Shown here piece by piece: positions 16,355-25,108 of a stretch of DNA of 64,000 nt. Source of the stretch: Bacteroidaceae bacterium. GTDB taxonomy: Bacteria; Bacteroidota; Bacteroidia; Bacteroidales; Bacteroidaceae. A program made the translations under genes and the position numbers. Numbering within the stretch: the first letter of the stretch is position 1; every line of letters begins with the position of its first letter. Where the stretch lies: contig JAFTAJ010000012.1 in NCBI GenBank assembly GCA_017458585.1, forward strand, positions 1-64,000. The letters are read 5' to 3'. A model generated the notes under the pieces. That model did no database searches. It worked only from the letters and a program-made list of their open reading frames with translations, and was not told the origin of the DNA.

Positions 16355-17419
16355 TTATCCCATTCGTTGAATCTCATTTAGATAAAAGAAAGCCTCGGGA
16401 TGTGTCTTCTTAAGTTTGTTGAGCTTGGTGGGCATGGGAATCTGAAGAGTCTGTGATGCCAACGTACCTATATCGTCAGGTGTATAGTGTCGTATCTCGT
16501 TAATCCCCTTCTCCAAAAGCCGGCTGAGGTATGCCACTTTGGCTGCATTGATGATGGCAGAATCCAAGGTGTACTTCTCGCTGTGAATGAAATTGCCAAT
16601 ACGACTAATACCATCTTGCAGGAGTTTGTATTCCTCTGGATTCGCCAAACCGCGCATACAGATGGTGATGGCCGTCTGGTAGATGTCGTCAAGCACCTGT
16701 TGAATGTCACCTGATGGCAGGTTGCGATATTGCAATTCTACCTTGGCAAACTTCACGAAGGTCTGGCGGGTGACGGCCAGGTCGTCCGTGATGTCGAACA
16801 ACGAGGCTACGTCAAAGAGTTGCTTGATAATCTCCATCGTACACTTCTTTTGGCCTTTGAAGAACGGAATGCCTGTGGTGTGCGGAGCAAAAGCCGTCAG
16901 TTTGTCGCCCAACAAATCCTCATGGCTCGGCAGGCTGACCGTGACAAGAGGCTCGTCAATTATCAGCAACGGACTCTGTATGGGTAGCGACACTATCTGA
17001 GAATAGTGAGTTTCCTCGAAGAGTACATCAAGCAGTATCTTGTCCTGTCCGCCCTTACCTGGATAGCTCACTTCGTAGTAGAACTTGGCGTGTTTTTTGG
17101 GAACATCTGTGCGCGAGATGCGTTCTACGAGTCCCACTTTGTCAAAGCCGTATTCTTTGGCATATTGGCTGAGATATTCCTCTATAACGGTTCCTGGAGG
17201 GCAGATGATGTCAATGTCTATTGACAATCGTTTGCTGGTGTTCAGGTGGAGCATCAGCGAACTGCCGCCCTTGAAGATGAAAGGACAGCCTGAGCGAGCC
17301 AGTGCTTCAAGTAGCGAAAAGGCACGGATAGTCTTTTCAACCAAGGCAATGTCGTGGACACCTATTTGGCGGCCGGCTTCGGTTATCCATTCAAGACTTC
17401 TACTCCTAGGATTGATCAT
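16355..17419 (-). CDS. AbiEii/AbiGii-type nucleotidyltransferase toxin
   Basis: The protein has 354 residues. Residues 48-70 carry the signature of the AbiEii (DUF1814) nucleotidyltransferase family: FKGGSSLMLHL followed by RLSIDIDI, with GGSS at 51-54 and the paired aspartates D68/D70 expected to bind metal. A lysine-rich helical C-terminal half follows, with DKLTAFAPHTTG (about 200) as in other family members. AbiEii toxins halt growth or abort phage infection by nucleotide transfer to RNA (shown for tRNA in related MenT proteins). It overlaps its antitoxin-like partner by 14 nt. A type IV-like toxin-antitoxin or phage-defence role is inferred. Confidence 0.85.
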   Translation of the reverse strand: MINPRSRSLEWITEAGRQIGVHDIALVEKTIRAFSLLEALARSGCPFIFKGGSSLMLHLNTSKRLSIDIDIICPPGTVIEEYLSQYAKEYGFDKVGLVERISRTDVPKKHAKFYYEVSYPGKGGQDKILLDVLFEETHYSQIVSLPIQSPLLIIDEPLVTVSLPSHEDLLGDKLTAFAPHTTGIPFFKGQKKCTMEIIKQLFDVASLFDITDDLAVTRQTFVKFAKVELQYRNLPSGDIQQVLDDIYQTAITICMRGLANPEEYKLLQDGISRIGNFIHSEKYTLDSAIINAAKVAYLSRLLEKGINEIRHYTPDDIGTLASQTLQIPMPTKLNKLKKTHPEAFFYLNEIQRMG

Positions 17420-18143
17420 GTTCTATCGTGTATATGATATGTTCAACTTTCTCTTTCCTGTTGCGGCGAGAGGCGTACCTCAGCAGTTTGCTCATGTTGA
17501 CATGATTCCTTTCACGCGCATACTCATATATATTGTGTATTTCGGAGCCGCTGGCGAACAACAGTTCGTTGTCGCCAATGGCATCCACAAGGATTTTTTC
17601 TATACGCGGCACCTGGCAGCCATCCACAATGGTCAATGGCGACTGACCAATCAGTTGGCGTACCACAATGGCATCGGTGCCAGTCAGATAGCGGTCGCAG
17701 TCGATAGGCGATGGTGACAGGAGGATGTTTCTGCCAAATTCCATTTCCTGCAAGGCATGGAATACTGTCTCCATGCCGTCTTTCTCCACATCCACGAAAA
17801 TATAGCCAATATCTGGCACATGAAGCATGAATGAAGCAAGCACCCGTGGACTCCAGATGCACATATCAAGGAGTGGGAACTTTTGCTTGAGCCTCAAATA
17901 GATGTCCTTCTCCGTCTCTGAGGGCTGATATACGAATTCCGGCAGACTGTCATGAGCCAATACATACACACCGCGACCAACCCTGCGAAGCGAACCAGAT
18001 GCAAGCATCCGGTTAATCTGGAGTGTTAGCGCACTGCTCTTAATGCCTGTCTGCTGGCGGGCTACTTCACGCAGCAGGTTTTTCCTATGGAAAGTTCCTC
18101 CCTGTGACGCTGCATAGTTCAATATAGTTTCCGTTGCCGTCAT
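17406..18143 (-). CDS. AbiEi-like / DUF6088 antitoxin partner
   Basis: The protein has 245 residues. An N-terminal winged helix (about 1-60: 'ETILNYAASQGGTFHRKNLL', 'SGSLRRVGRGVYVLA') is typical of AbiEi-family antitoxins that repress their own operon. The rest resembles the family's C-terminal antitoxin domain. It is encoded immediately upstream of the AbiEii-like toxin with overlapping ends. A clear Bacteroidota promoter lies 18 nt upstream of the ATG, which would let the protein autoregulate. The DUF6088 versus AbiEi label is uncertain; the pairing is not. Confidence 0.82.
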   Translation of the reverse strand: MTATETILNYAASQGGTFHRKNLLREVARQQTGIKSSALTLQINRMLASGSLRRVGRGVYVLAHDSLPEFVYQPSETEKDIYLRLKQKFPLLDMCIWSPRVLASFMLHVPDIGYIFVDVEKDGMETVFHALQEMEFGRNILLSPSPIDCDRYLTGTDAIVVRQLIGQSPLTIVDGCQVPRIEKILVDAIGDNELLFASGSEIHNIYEYARERNHVNMSKLLRYASRRNRKEKVEHIIYTIEHDQS

Positions 18144-18160
18144 GTCTCTGTTTGTCGCTG

Positions 18161-18191
18161 CAAAATTATATCTTTTTTGTCAAATACCAAA
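18161..18191 (-). promoter_or_regulatory. promoter of the AbiE-type operon
   Basis: On the minus strand, TTTG (18191-18188), a 19-nt spacer and TAATTTTG (18168-18161) precede the antitoxin ATG at 18143. Confidence 0.65.
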
Positions 18192-18306
18192 ATATTTTGC
18201 CAAGAAAGAAACAATTCAGTTGCGTTTTTAACATAGAGACGAGTGTGTTTTGACGAAATCCTGAATTTATCACTAAATTTGTTCGGTTGTTTGGGGCGAT
18301 AGTTTT

Positions 18307-18873
18307 TCAGGCGGGGTGCTCGCAGAAGTATTTCCAGAGTGGGGCGGCGTGGAGGGCCTGTATGAGTTCGCCTTCCTGGAGCATACGCTTTACCTCGGTG
18401 GGGGTGAAGAGGTGGACGCTGATGTCCTCGGTGTTCTCGAGGTGCTGGGTGGAGAGCTGCTCCACATCGGTGGCGAGGAAGGAATAGACGAGGTTGTTCA
18501 TGGAGCCTGGGTTCTGCGCCAGCACGGCGTATTCCTGCCAGTGGCCGCCGCCGTAGCCGGTCTCTTCCATCAGTTCGCGCTGCGCTGCCTCGAGGGGCGA
18601 GGCATCGGTGGAGTCCATGATGCCGGCGCACAGCTCATAGCGCGTCACGCCGAGGGCGTGGCGGTACTGACGCACCATCACCATACGGCCTTCCTTGGTG
18701 ATGGCGATGATGTTCATCCACGTGGGATACTCGAGCACGTAGTATTCGGGGCACTCGTTGCCGTTGGGCAGACGGGTGTGCTCGCGCCTGACGGTGAGCC
18801 ATGGGCGGCGGAAGAGGTACTCTGACTTGAGCACTGTCCATTTGTTGTCGTTGTCTCCGGGGAAAGACTTCAT
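18307..18873 (-). CDS. NUDIX hydrolase, ADP-ribose pyrophosphatase-like
   Basis: The protein has 188 residues. The NUDIX box spans about residues 84-107, with GIMDSTDASPLEAAQRE leading into LMEETGY; the REL-MEE-G core supplies the metal-binding glutamates. Length and the upstream 'EYPTWMNIIAITKEGRMVMV' strand fit the ADP-ribose pyrophosphatase group, which hydrolyses nucleoside diphosphate-linked compounds (ADP-ribose to AMP and ribose-5-phosphate). It is monocistronic, followed by the AbiE pair. Its last codons overlap a 23-bp sequence repeated beyond that pair. Exact substrate not determinable. Confidence 0.87.
   Translation of the reverse strand: MKSFPGDNDNKWTVLKSEYLFRRPWLTVRREHTRLPNGNECPEYYVLEYPTWMNIIAITKEGRMVMVRQYRHALGVTRYELCAGIMDSTDASPLEAAQRELMEETGYGGGHWQEYAVLAQNPGSMNNLVYSFLATDVEQLSTQHLENTEDISVHLFTPTEVKRMLQEGELIQALHAAPLWKYFCEHPA
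18350..18372. repeat. 23-bp direct repeat flanking the AbiE module (NUDIX copy)
   Basis: This stretch near the 3' end of the NUDIX gene is identical to 16298-16320. The roughly 2-kb segment between the two copies contains only the AbiE pair and its promoter. It could be an insertion-site duplication or homologous-recombination scar. Confidence 0.7.
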
Positions 18874-18927
18874 AAATTAGGAATTAGGAGTTAGGAGTTG
18901 GAAATGCAAATTTACGGATAAAAAAGC

Positions 18928-18964
18928 AAAGAGGCGGTCTCCTTGTGTGGAAAACTGCCTCTTT
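18928..18964 (-). terminator. terminator of tRNA-Phe
   Basis: On the minus strand, AAAGAGGC and GCCTCTTT form a stem followed by GCTTTTTTATC, placed directly downstream of tRNA-Phe. Confidence 0.65.
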
Positions 18965-18968
18965 GGGG

Positions 18969-19041
18969 TGGTGCCACCAGGATTCGAACCGGGGACACAC
19001 GGATTTTCAGTCCGATGCTCTACCTACTGAGCTATGGCACC
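18969..19041 (-). tRNA. tRNA-Phe (GAA)
   Basis: A 73-nt cloverleaf on the minus strand begins GGTGCCATAGCTCAG. The anticodon loop CTGAAAA gives GAA, and the T-arm carries GGTTCGAATCC. The acceptor pairs GGTGCC with GGCACC and the discriminator is A. CCA is not encoded. Confidence 0.95.
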
Positions 19042-19195
19042 AAGACCCTCTCAACTCCCCTTCTATGGGGAGCTACAAGGTATAAAGCTTTAATTGCGGG
19101 TGCAAAGGTAATGCTTTCTTTTTTAATGCCAAAGGAATTTGCGACTTTTTTTGGTTCACTCGTGAAATCCTGTGTCAACAAAAACCAGAAAAACC

Positions 19196-19312
19196 CCAAT
19201 GAGATGATGGTGCTACGCACCTACTCATCATGCTTACTCAAAAGACTGAAAGCAAGCTTTCCCTCTTTTTACTAATCATCATGAAGCGACGATGTCGCCA
19301 TCATCTCATTGG
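19196..19312. repeat. 15-bp inverted repeat in a gene-free stretch
   Basis: CCAATGAGATGATGG (19196-19210) is the exact reverse complement of 19298-19312. The 87 bp between include further CATCATG copies. The ends are flanked by similar A-rich runs. This lies in the 395-bp gene-free region between tRNA-Phe and the GxxExxY gene and resembles a short palindromic or MITE-like element. I see nothing else there. Confidence 0.55.
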
Positions 19313-19436
19313 CAAAAACAGAAAAAACCTTCTAACCTCTTGATGTCAGGGCCTTGTGTCTTAATACCGTTTTTTCATTGTTTCACAATAAAAACGCATC
19401 ATGTAACGTTAAGAATTTGAATATATCTTATAGATT

Positions 19437-19880
19437 ATGACCTACAACATCTCAAAGCTTGCAGACATTGACCCGGCTCTTGCGACGGAACTCAAGAACC
19501 GCTGCTATCCTATTGTTGGTCTGTGTCAGCAGGTTCATCGTGAAATGGGGCCTTTCCTGAACGAATATATGTATCAGGAAGCCTTGGATATATCTCTTGA
19601 AGAGAATAACATTGATAGAGTAAAGGAATATTATTTCTCCGTGTCATATCATGGAAGACAGATTAAGCATAAGCATTATGTAGATTTCCTCATCAACAGT
19701 GATGTACTGATAGAATGCAAGGCTATTGACCGACTTGGATCAGAGCAGCGTCAGCAACTGTGGAACTATATGAGGCTGACAAATGTATGCATAGGAATAT
19801 TATACAATTTTGCCCCAGTATGCGACCAGTGCGAACGCTACTACTTAGATACGGAGACAGGAAATATGTATATGTTCTGA
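19437..19880 (+). CDS. GxxExxY family protein
   Basis: The protein has 147 residues. It shows the hallmark opening 'YPIVGLCQQVHREMGPFLNE' followed by YMYQEAL, the G-x-E-x-x-Y signature of this small family. A nuclease-like core follows (HKHYVDFLI, 'LIECKAI': the D...ECK arrangement seen in restriction-endonuclease-like folds). Members are widespread in Bacteroidota and usually stand alone, as here; the biological role is not established. The PD-(D/E)xK-like reading is my inference from the D-(x)n-ECK spacing. Confidence 0.8.
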   Translation: MTYNISKLADIDPALATELKNRCYPIVGLCQQVHREMGPFLNEYMYQEALDISLEENNIDRVKEYYFSVSYHGRQIKHKHYVDFLINSDVLIECKAIDRLGSEQRQQLWNYMRLTNVCIGILYNFAPVCDQCERYYLDTETGNMYMF

Positions 19881-20123
19881 AATCGGAGACTGCAGGCTGT
19901 TTTTAGGCTTGAAAAGCCGATTGTTTTTGCCCATGACAGTATATTATGCCTTCGAAGGAGGCCGAGATGTAAGTCGTGGATTTTTATCTATAAGCTTGGG
20001 CTTATAAGGATGAATTCATGACTTGCATCTGGTAAGGGCTGAAAGCACTTATATACTGGCATGGGGGTTTTTCTTGTTTTTGTCAAATATAGACACGGGG
20101 GACAGGTACATCTGTTTACTCTT

Positions 20124-22511
20124 TCAGGGTAGGCTGAGGCTGGCGGGCTCTATATTGCTGTACTTGGATTCGCTCTCGTGGCGCCACTGCACGCGGCCGT
20201 TGTCCCAATAGGTGGGGCGCCCGCTGGCGTTGTAGCCGAGGAACACAACCTTTATCTTGTGGAGGCCCTTGGCGAGGGCGATGCTGCATCCTCCGCGCAG
20301 CCCGTCGAGCACCCAGCGATCGGTGTTGTCAACAACTTTGCTGTCGTCGATCCATACTGCGGGGTAGTTGGCGCGGAAGAACCACACTCCGTCCTTCGGC
20401 ACATCTATAAAGCCCTCAGCGATGGCTGAGTAGTTGTTGCTGCGATTCAGCCTGGGGATATCGGTTAGCGCCTTGATGGTGTCGGTCTGCCACTCCATCA
20501 TGTCGTCGAGCATGGCGACGCTGCTGTAGGTGCCGTCGAAGACGCGGAGGAGGAGGCCATTGACCATTGACGATTGACCATTGAGGGGTGATGAGTGAGG
20601 AGTGAGGGATGGGAGGAGGGCTTGCTTCTCTACCTTGATGGTGCGGGTGGGGCTCTTGATGCCAGAGGGTAGGAGGGTGGCTATCTTGAGGGTGGCATTA
20701 TCGCGGAGCTTGATGGGCTCGGTGTAGAGGGTGCTTTGTGCGGTGGGCTCGCTGCCGTCGAGGGTGTAGTACATGGTCTCGGGTCTGGAGGTCTGGAAGG
20801 TGAGCACTGCCTCATCGGTGAAGGCTACGTAGTCGCAGGAGCCTCCGGGCTGCTCTGGCATGGGCACATTGAAGTTGGCTCCGTGGGCATGGAGGCGCAC
20901 ATAGGAGTCGGTGTCAAGGCGGCGGCAGAAGTCGTCGTAGTTCTTCTGCGTGCGCTGTGTCCATCCTGTCTCCATGATGGCCAGCAGGCGGGGGTAGGCG
21001 CGAAGCTCGAGCACAGAGGTGTTGGGTATGTATTCAGTCCAGATATTGCCTTGCGGACCGAGGATATACTTCTCCAGCTCGCCCTCCAGCTCGGAGGAGA
21101 TGGGCTCGTAGTTGTAGGTCTTGCTCAGTGGCACGCGGCCTGCGTAGGAGGCGGCTACGGGCTCCAGCGAGCAGTCGCCCTCGTAGTAGTCGAGGTAGTA
21201 GCCGTCGCTGCTGGGCGACATGATGGCTTTGTGGCCGGCCTTGGCAGCCTGTATGCCTCCCTGAGTGCCGCGCCACGACATAACGATGGCGCTCTTGTTG
21301 AGGTTGCCACCCTCCAGTATCTCGTCCCAGCCGATGATGGAGCGGCCGTAGTCGTTGAGGTATTTCTCCATGCGGGTGACAACATAGCTCTGCAGCTGTG
21401 CCTCGCGTGAGCGGCCGTTCTCGTTCTTGAAGCCGAGGTCGTCGGCACGCTTCTGGCAGAGGGGACAGCTCTTCCACTCGTTGCGTGGTGCCTCGTCACC
21501 ACCGATATGGAAGTATTTGGATGGGAATATCTGCACCAGCTCGTCCACTACGTCTTGCAGGAACTGGAAGGTGGTCTCCTTGCCGGCGCACATGATGATG
21601 GGCTCCACGCCCCATGCGGAGCGCGGCTTCACCTGCAGGTCGCGGCAGCTGAGCCACGGGTAGGCGGCGATGGCGGCGAGCTCATGGCCAGGCATCTCAA
21701 ACTCAGGAATGATATTGATGAAGCGCTCCTTGGCGTAGGCCACGAGGTCGCGCAGCTCGTCTTGGGTGTAGTAGTAGCGCGAGGCACCGGCGCTGCCGTC
21801 AGCGGTGTTGGGGCGTCCGATGGCGGTGGCTCCCACCTCGGTGAGGCGCGGATATTTCTTTATCTCCACGCGCCAGCCCTGGTCCTCGGTGAGATGGAAG
21901 TGCATATTGTTGGCCTTGTACATGGACATGATGTCAATCTGCTTCTTAATCTCGTCGATGGTGAAGAAATGGCGGCAGGGCTCGAGCATGAAGCTACGGT
22001 ACTCAAAGCGCGGCTCATCGTTGATGACGGCGCAGGGAGCGGACCAATGGCTATTGACCATTGACGATTGACGATTGACCATTGAGGATTGAGTATGGGC
22101 CTTTGAGCATGCAATCTCCACCTCTGGCGGGAGCATCTGGAGGAAGGTCTGCATGGCGTAGAAGAGGCCCTGGTCGGTGGAGGCCTCGGCCACCACTTGC
22201 TTGGGGCTAACGGTGAGGCGATAGGCCTCTTTGCCGGTAATCTTATTGTTGGTCAGAAGTTGGATCTGCGCCTGTCCTTTCTTGTTGGTCAGCGAGAGGC
22301 CGAGGCCCGTGGAGCGGTTAAGCTTGTCAACAAAGAATGTGGCTACCTTGCGGTTGGCCTCGCCCTGGGCGAATATCTTCATGCCTTGGGTGAGGGTGAA
22401 CTGTCCCTCGCGGTCCTGAATGTCCTTGGGCTGCGGGATGATGTGGTAGTCGCGGGCGCTGATGCCGATGGTGAGCATCGCGGTAATGACGAAAGCAAAT
22501 AGTCTGTTCAT
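20124..22511 (-). CDS. secreted beta-N-acetylhexosaminidase (GH20)
   Basis: The protein has 795 residues with a signal peptide (MNRLFAFVITAMLTIGISA). The GH20b-like domain (about 20-150) precedes the catalytic barrel with 'MHFHLTEDQGWRVEIKKYP' and HIGGDEAP near residue 340 (the Asp-Glu catalytic pair). A CHB_HEX_C-like module (about 580-640, 'TMYYTLDGSEPTA') and a PA14-like module end the protein. It removes terminal N-acetylglucosamine/galactosamine from glycans, fitting the sialidase and M60 peptidase encoded at 37.9-46.9 kb. Two heptamer-repeat insertions lie in frame (near 22053-22095 and 20564-20610), giving QSSMVN-type peptides. It lies 4 nt downstream of aroC. Confidence 0.93.
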   Translation of the reverse strand: MNRLFAFVITAMLTIGISARDYHIIPQPKDIQDREGQFTLTQGMKIFAQGEANRKVATFFVDKLNRSTGLGLSLTNKKGQAQIQLLTNNKITGKEAYRLTVSPKQVVAEASTDQGLFYAMQTFLQMLPPEVEIACSKAHTQSSMVNRQSSMVNSHWSAPCAVINDEPRFEYRSFMLEPCRHFFTIDEIKKQIDIMSMYKANNMHFHLTEDQGWRVEIKKYPRLTEVGATAIGRPNTADGSAGASRYYYTQDELRDLVAYAKERFINIIPEFEMPGHELAAIAAYPWLSCRDLQVKPRSAWGVEPIIMCAGKETTFQFLQDVVDELVQIFPSKYFHIGGDEAPRNEWKSCPLCQKRADDLGFKNENGRSREAQLQSYVVTRMEKYLNDYGRSIIGWDEILEGGNLNKSAIVMSWRGTQGGIQAAKAGHKAIMSPSSDGYYLDYYEGDCSLEPVAASYAGRVPLSKTYNYEPISSELEGELEKYILGPQGNIWTEYIPNTSVLELRAYPRLLAIMETGWTQRTQKNYDDFCRRLDTDSYVRLHAHGANFNVPMPEQPGGSCDYVAFTDEAVLTFQTSRPETMYYTLDGSEPTAQSTLYTEPIKLRDNATLKIATLLPSGIKSPTRTIKVEKQALLPSLTPHSSPLNGQSSMVNGLLLRVFDGTYSSVAMLDDMMEWQTDTIKALTDIPRLNRSNNYSAIAEGFIDVPKDGVWFFRANYPAVWIDDSKVVDNTDRWVLDGLRGGCSIALAKGLHKIKVVFLGYNASGRPTYWDNGRVQWRHESESKYSNIEPASLSLP

Positions 22512-22515
22512 GGTT

Positions 22516-23592
22516 TTATAGATGAGTGGTTTTGTTTAGAAGATAGTTGTCGAGTATTACCATGGCGGCCATGGCTTCCACCACGGGCACGGCTCTTGGC
22601 AGTACGCAGGGATCGTGGCGGCCACGGGCCTTGAAGTCCACGGTGTTACCGTCGATGTCCACGGTCTGCTGGTCGCGGAGCAGGGTAGCCACAGGCTTGA
22701 AGGCTACGCGGAAATATATGTCCTGGCCGTTGCTGATGCCGCCCTGGATGCCGCCGCTGTTGTTTGTCTTAGTGGTGATGCCTCCCTTGCCATCGGGCAC
22801 GAAAGTATCGTTCTGCTCCGAGCCTTTGCCGCTGGCGCCAGTGAAGCCGAGGCCGTAGTCAAAGCCTTTGGCAGCATTGATGCTGAGCATAGCTGCGCCG
22901 AGCTGGGCATGCAGTTTGCCGGCTACGGGTTGGCCGAGGCCTACGGGACAGCCTTTTATCACACAGCTGATCACTCCACCCACGGTGTTGCCCTCCAGCC
23001 TGACTGCATTGATAAGATTGGCCATCTCCTGGGCTTTCACCTGGTCGGGACAGCGCACCTCGTTGTACTCAGCCAGGGCGAGGTTGTAGGCCGTGTATTC
23101 GTGGGTGAGCTTGATGTCGCCGACCTGCGATGTGAAGGCCTGCACGCTAATGCCGAGCTGCTTCAGTGCCATCTTGGCGAAGGCACCGCCTACCACACGG
23201 GTGATGGTCTCGCGAGCCGAGGAGCGTCCGCCGCCGCGGTGGTCGCGGATGCCGTACTTGGCTTGGTAGGTGTAGTCGGCGTGCGACGGGCGGTAGATGC
23301 GCCGCATATTGTCGTAGTCGGCAGACTGCTGCGCGGTGTTGCGCACGAGGAAGCCGATGGGAGTACCGGTGGTCTTACCCTCAAAGATGCCAGAGAGCAA
23401 TTCTACGTTGTCGGCTTCTGCCCGCTGGGTGGTGAGCATGCTCTGCCCAGGGCGGCGGCGCGCCATCTCGCACTGCAGGAAGTTGGTGTCAACCTCTATG
23501 CCTGCGGGCATGCCGTCGATGACACCGCCAATGGCGGGGCCGTGGCTCTCGCCGAAGGATGTCAGCTTGAATATTTGTCCGAAAGTGTTCAT
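22516..23592 (-). CDS. aroC: chorismate synthase
   Basis: The protein has 358 residues, the usual size. It starts [18 protein letters not shown] and contains the family blocks RRRPGQS, '[10 protein letters not shown]', '[14 protein letters not shown]', GRSSARET and '[20 protein letters not shown]'. It converts 5-enolpyruvylshikimate-3-phosphate to chorismate using reduced FMN, the last common step of aromatic biosynthesis. It lies between the SlyD-like gene (34 nt upstream, the gap filled with ATTGAAC heptamers) and the hexosaminidase (4 nt downstream) on the same strand, probably one transcript. Confidence 0.97.
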   Translation of the reverse strand: MNTFGQIFKLTSFGESHGPAIGGVIDGMPAGIEVDTNFLQCEMARRRPGQSMLTTQRAEADNVELLSGIFEGKTTGTPIGFLVRNTAQQSADYDNMRRIYRPSHADYTYQAKYGIRDHRGGGRSSARETITRVVGGAFAKMALKQLGISVQAFTSQVGDIKLTHEYTAYNLALAEYNEVRCPDQVKAQEMANLINAVRLEGNTVGGVISCVIKGCPVGLGQPVAGKLHAQLGAAMLSINAAKGFDYGLGFTGASGKGSEQNDTFVPDGKGGITTKTNNSGGIQGGISNGQDIYFRVAFKPVATLLRDQQTVDIDGNTVDFKARGRHDPCVLPRAVPVVEAMAAMVILDNYLLNKTTHL

Positions 23593-23626
23593 AAACTATT
23601 GAACATTGAGCATTGAACATTGAGTA

Positions 23627-24175
23627 TTACTTATGGCAGTGGCCGCATTCGCACTCGCCCTCGCAGCCGTCGCATTCGCCGGCCATCATAGAGAGGAAAC
23701 TGGTCATCTCCTGCGGTGTAGCCTCATGGGTGTTGAGTATCTCGCCGCGAAACTGGAGGTCCATGCCTGCCAGGGCGTGATTGAAGTCCATCACTACGCT
23801 GGTGGCGTTCACCTCCTTGACAAGGCCCTCAAACTGTGTGCCGTCTTCATTGACCATGGGCACCACATTGCCGGGGTAGATGGTGTCGATGGCAAAGTGT
23901 CCCTCATTGTCGCGGAAGATTTCCTTCGGCAAGGTCTTCACGCGGCTCTCGTCGTAGTCGCCATAGGCCTTGTCCTTGGGAATCTGGAAATCAAACTTGT
24001 CGCCAGACTGCAGGTCTGCAATGCGTGCCTCAAAATCGGGCAACGCATAGCCTAGGCCAGTAATAAACTCAAAGGGACGATCCTTGCTGGTCTTCTCAAC
24101 CAGCACGGGCACATTGTCTTCACCCTCGCTGATGAAGAGTTCGTAGCTTAGGCGGTAATATTTGTTGTCTGCCAT
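23627..24175 (-). CDS. SlyD-like FKBP-type peptidyl-prolyl isomerase
   Basis: The protein has 182 residues. The FKBP core is split by an insert-in-flap domain as in SlyD ('FITGLGYALPDFEARI', 'DFQIPKDKAYGDYD', then 'GNVVPMVNEDG' and 'NHALAGMDLQFRGEI'). The C-terminus is metal-binding, rich in Cys and His (GECDGCEGECECGHCHK). SlyD proteins catalyse proline isomerisation, act as chaperones and hold nickel or zinc. A TAACTTCG promoter-like sequence lies just upstream of the ATG. It is the first gene of the run with aroC and the hexosaminidase. Confidence 0.9.
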   Translation of the reverse strand: MADNKYYRLSYELFISEGEDNVPVLVEKTSKDRPFEFITGLGYALPDFEARIADLQSGDKFDFQIPKDKAYGDYDESRVKTLPKEIFRDNEGHFAIDTIYPGNVVPMVNEDGTQFEGLVKEVNATSVVMDFNHALAGMDLQFRGEILNTHEATPQEMTSFLSMMAGECDGCEGECECGHCHK

Positions 24176-24338
24176 GATAGGGTAATTGAAAATTTCACTG
24201 CTGCGAAGTTACTCAAAAACTGCGACATAACATTGATAAAGTGTTAAAAAACTTGGCGCAAACGCAGCCAAATCAAAAATAATGCTAAAAATAAGAATAA
24301 ATATTGTGTAAAGCTACCGCCCTTTGCGCGCGAACATA

Positions 24339-24346
24339 TAATTTTG
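24339..24346 (+). promoter_or_regulatory. -7 box upstream of the DUF4369-like lipoprotein
   Basis: TAATTTTG, followed by CACG, matches the Bacteroidota -7 consensus 23 nt before the ATG. I could not place a convincing -33 element. Confidence 0.45.
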
Positions 24347-24368
24347 CACGTTGAATTAACAGCCAGTC

Positions 24369-25073
24369 ATGCTGAAATACGCGATAATGCTTCTCTCGCC
24401 CATATTGGCACTGCTCTCGGCGTGCAGCGACCAGTATAATATTATGGGTAATTCGTCGGTGCCTACCTACGATGGCAATGTGCTGTACCTCAAAGTGATG
24501 AGTGGAGATGCGTCTGCGATGGCCTACGACTCTTCTGAGGTGGTGCACGGCAAGTTTGGCTTTGAAGGAATTATCGACACCGTGTGCATGGCGCAGCTAT
24601 ACATGGGTAGTTCCAGTCTGCTGCCGATAGTGCTGGAGAGCGGTGACATACAGATCAGTTTCACCGACACAGAGCAGACGGTGCGCGGCGGCACGCTCAA
24701 TGAGCGCCTCTACAAGTTCCTTAATGAGAATGCACGCTTGCAGAACGAGATACAGAACAATACTCACAACCTTGCACGCCTTATCATGAACGGTGCCACG
24801 CCGGCCACTCACCTGCAGATAGAGCGTCGCAACGAGGACTTGCAGGACAGGCTCGACAAACTATGGATAAACTTTATCTGCGAAAATAGCGACAACTTGC
24901 TCGGTCCGATTTACTTCATGGAGTACACGCAGCAATATTTCTATCCCGTCATCACCCCCCAGATAGATAAGATAATACGTCGGGCGCCCGAGTCATTTAT
25001 GAGCAATCCCGACGTGCAGAGTTATCTGCGTGACGCACGGTTCAACATGCGCCTGATGCAGGGAGACTTTTGA
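24369..25073 (+). CDS. lipoprotein with DUF4369-like N-terminal domain
   Basis: The protein has 234 residues with a lipoprotein signal (MLKYAIMLLSPILALLSAC; lipobox LLSAC, Cys19). The segment from about 35 to 110 ('VLYLKVMSGDASAMAYDSSE', 'QISFTDTEQTVRGG') resembles the DUF4369 domain that often precedes thioredoxin-like domains in Bacteroidota, but here a helical region follows and no CxxC is present. It is probably an outer- or periplasmic-membrane-anchored protein of unknown role, possibly redox- or metabolite-related. It stands alone, convergent with thiL. Confidence 0.7.
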   Translation: MLKYAIMLLSPILALLSACSDQYNIMGNSSVPTYDGNVLYLKVMSGDASAMAYDSSEVVHGKFGFEGIIDTVCMAQLYMGSSSLLPIVLESGDIQISFTDTEQTVRGGTLNERLYKFLNENARLQNEIQNNTHNLARLIMNGATPATHLQIERRNEDLQDRLDKLWINFICENSDNLLGPIYFMEYTQQYFYPVITPQIDKIIRRAPESFMSNPDVQSYLRDARFNMRLMQGDF

Positions 25074-25108
25074 ACCGTTAACCAATAACCGTTAACCAAT
25101 AACCATTA

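Noticed and set aside
16144..16377. A 77-codon minus-strand gene over the NUDIX fragment
   Set aside because: Only about 14 codons resemble NUDIX; the rest runs through the hairpin and intergenic DNA, so it is a remnant, not a gene.
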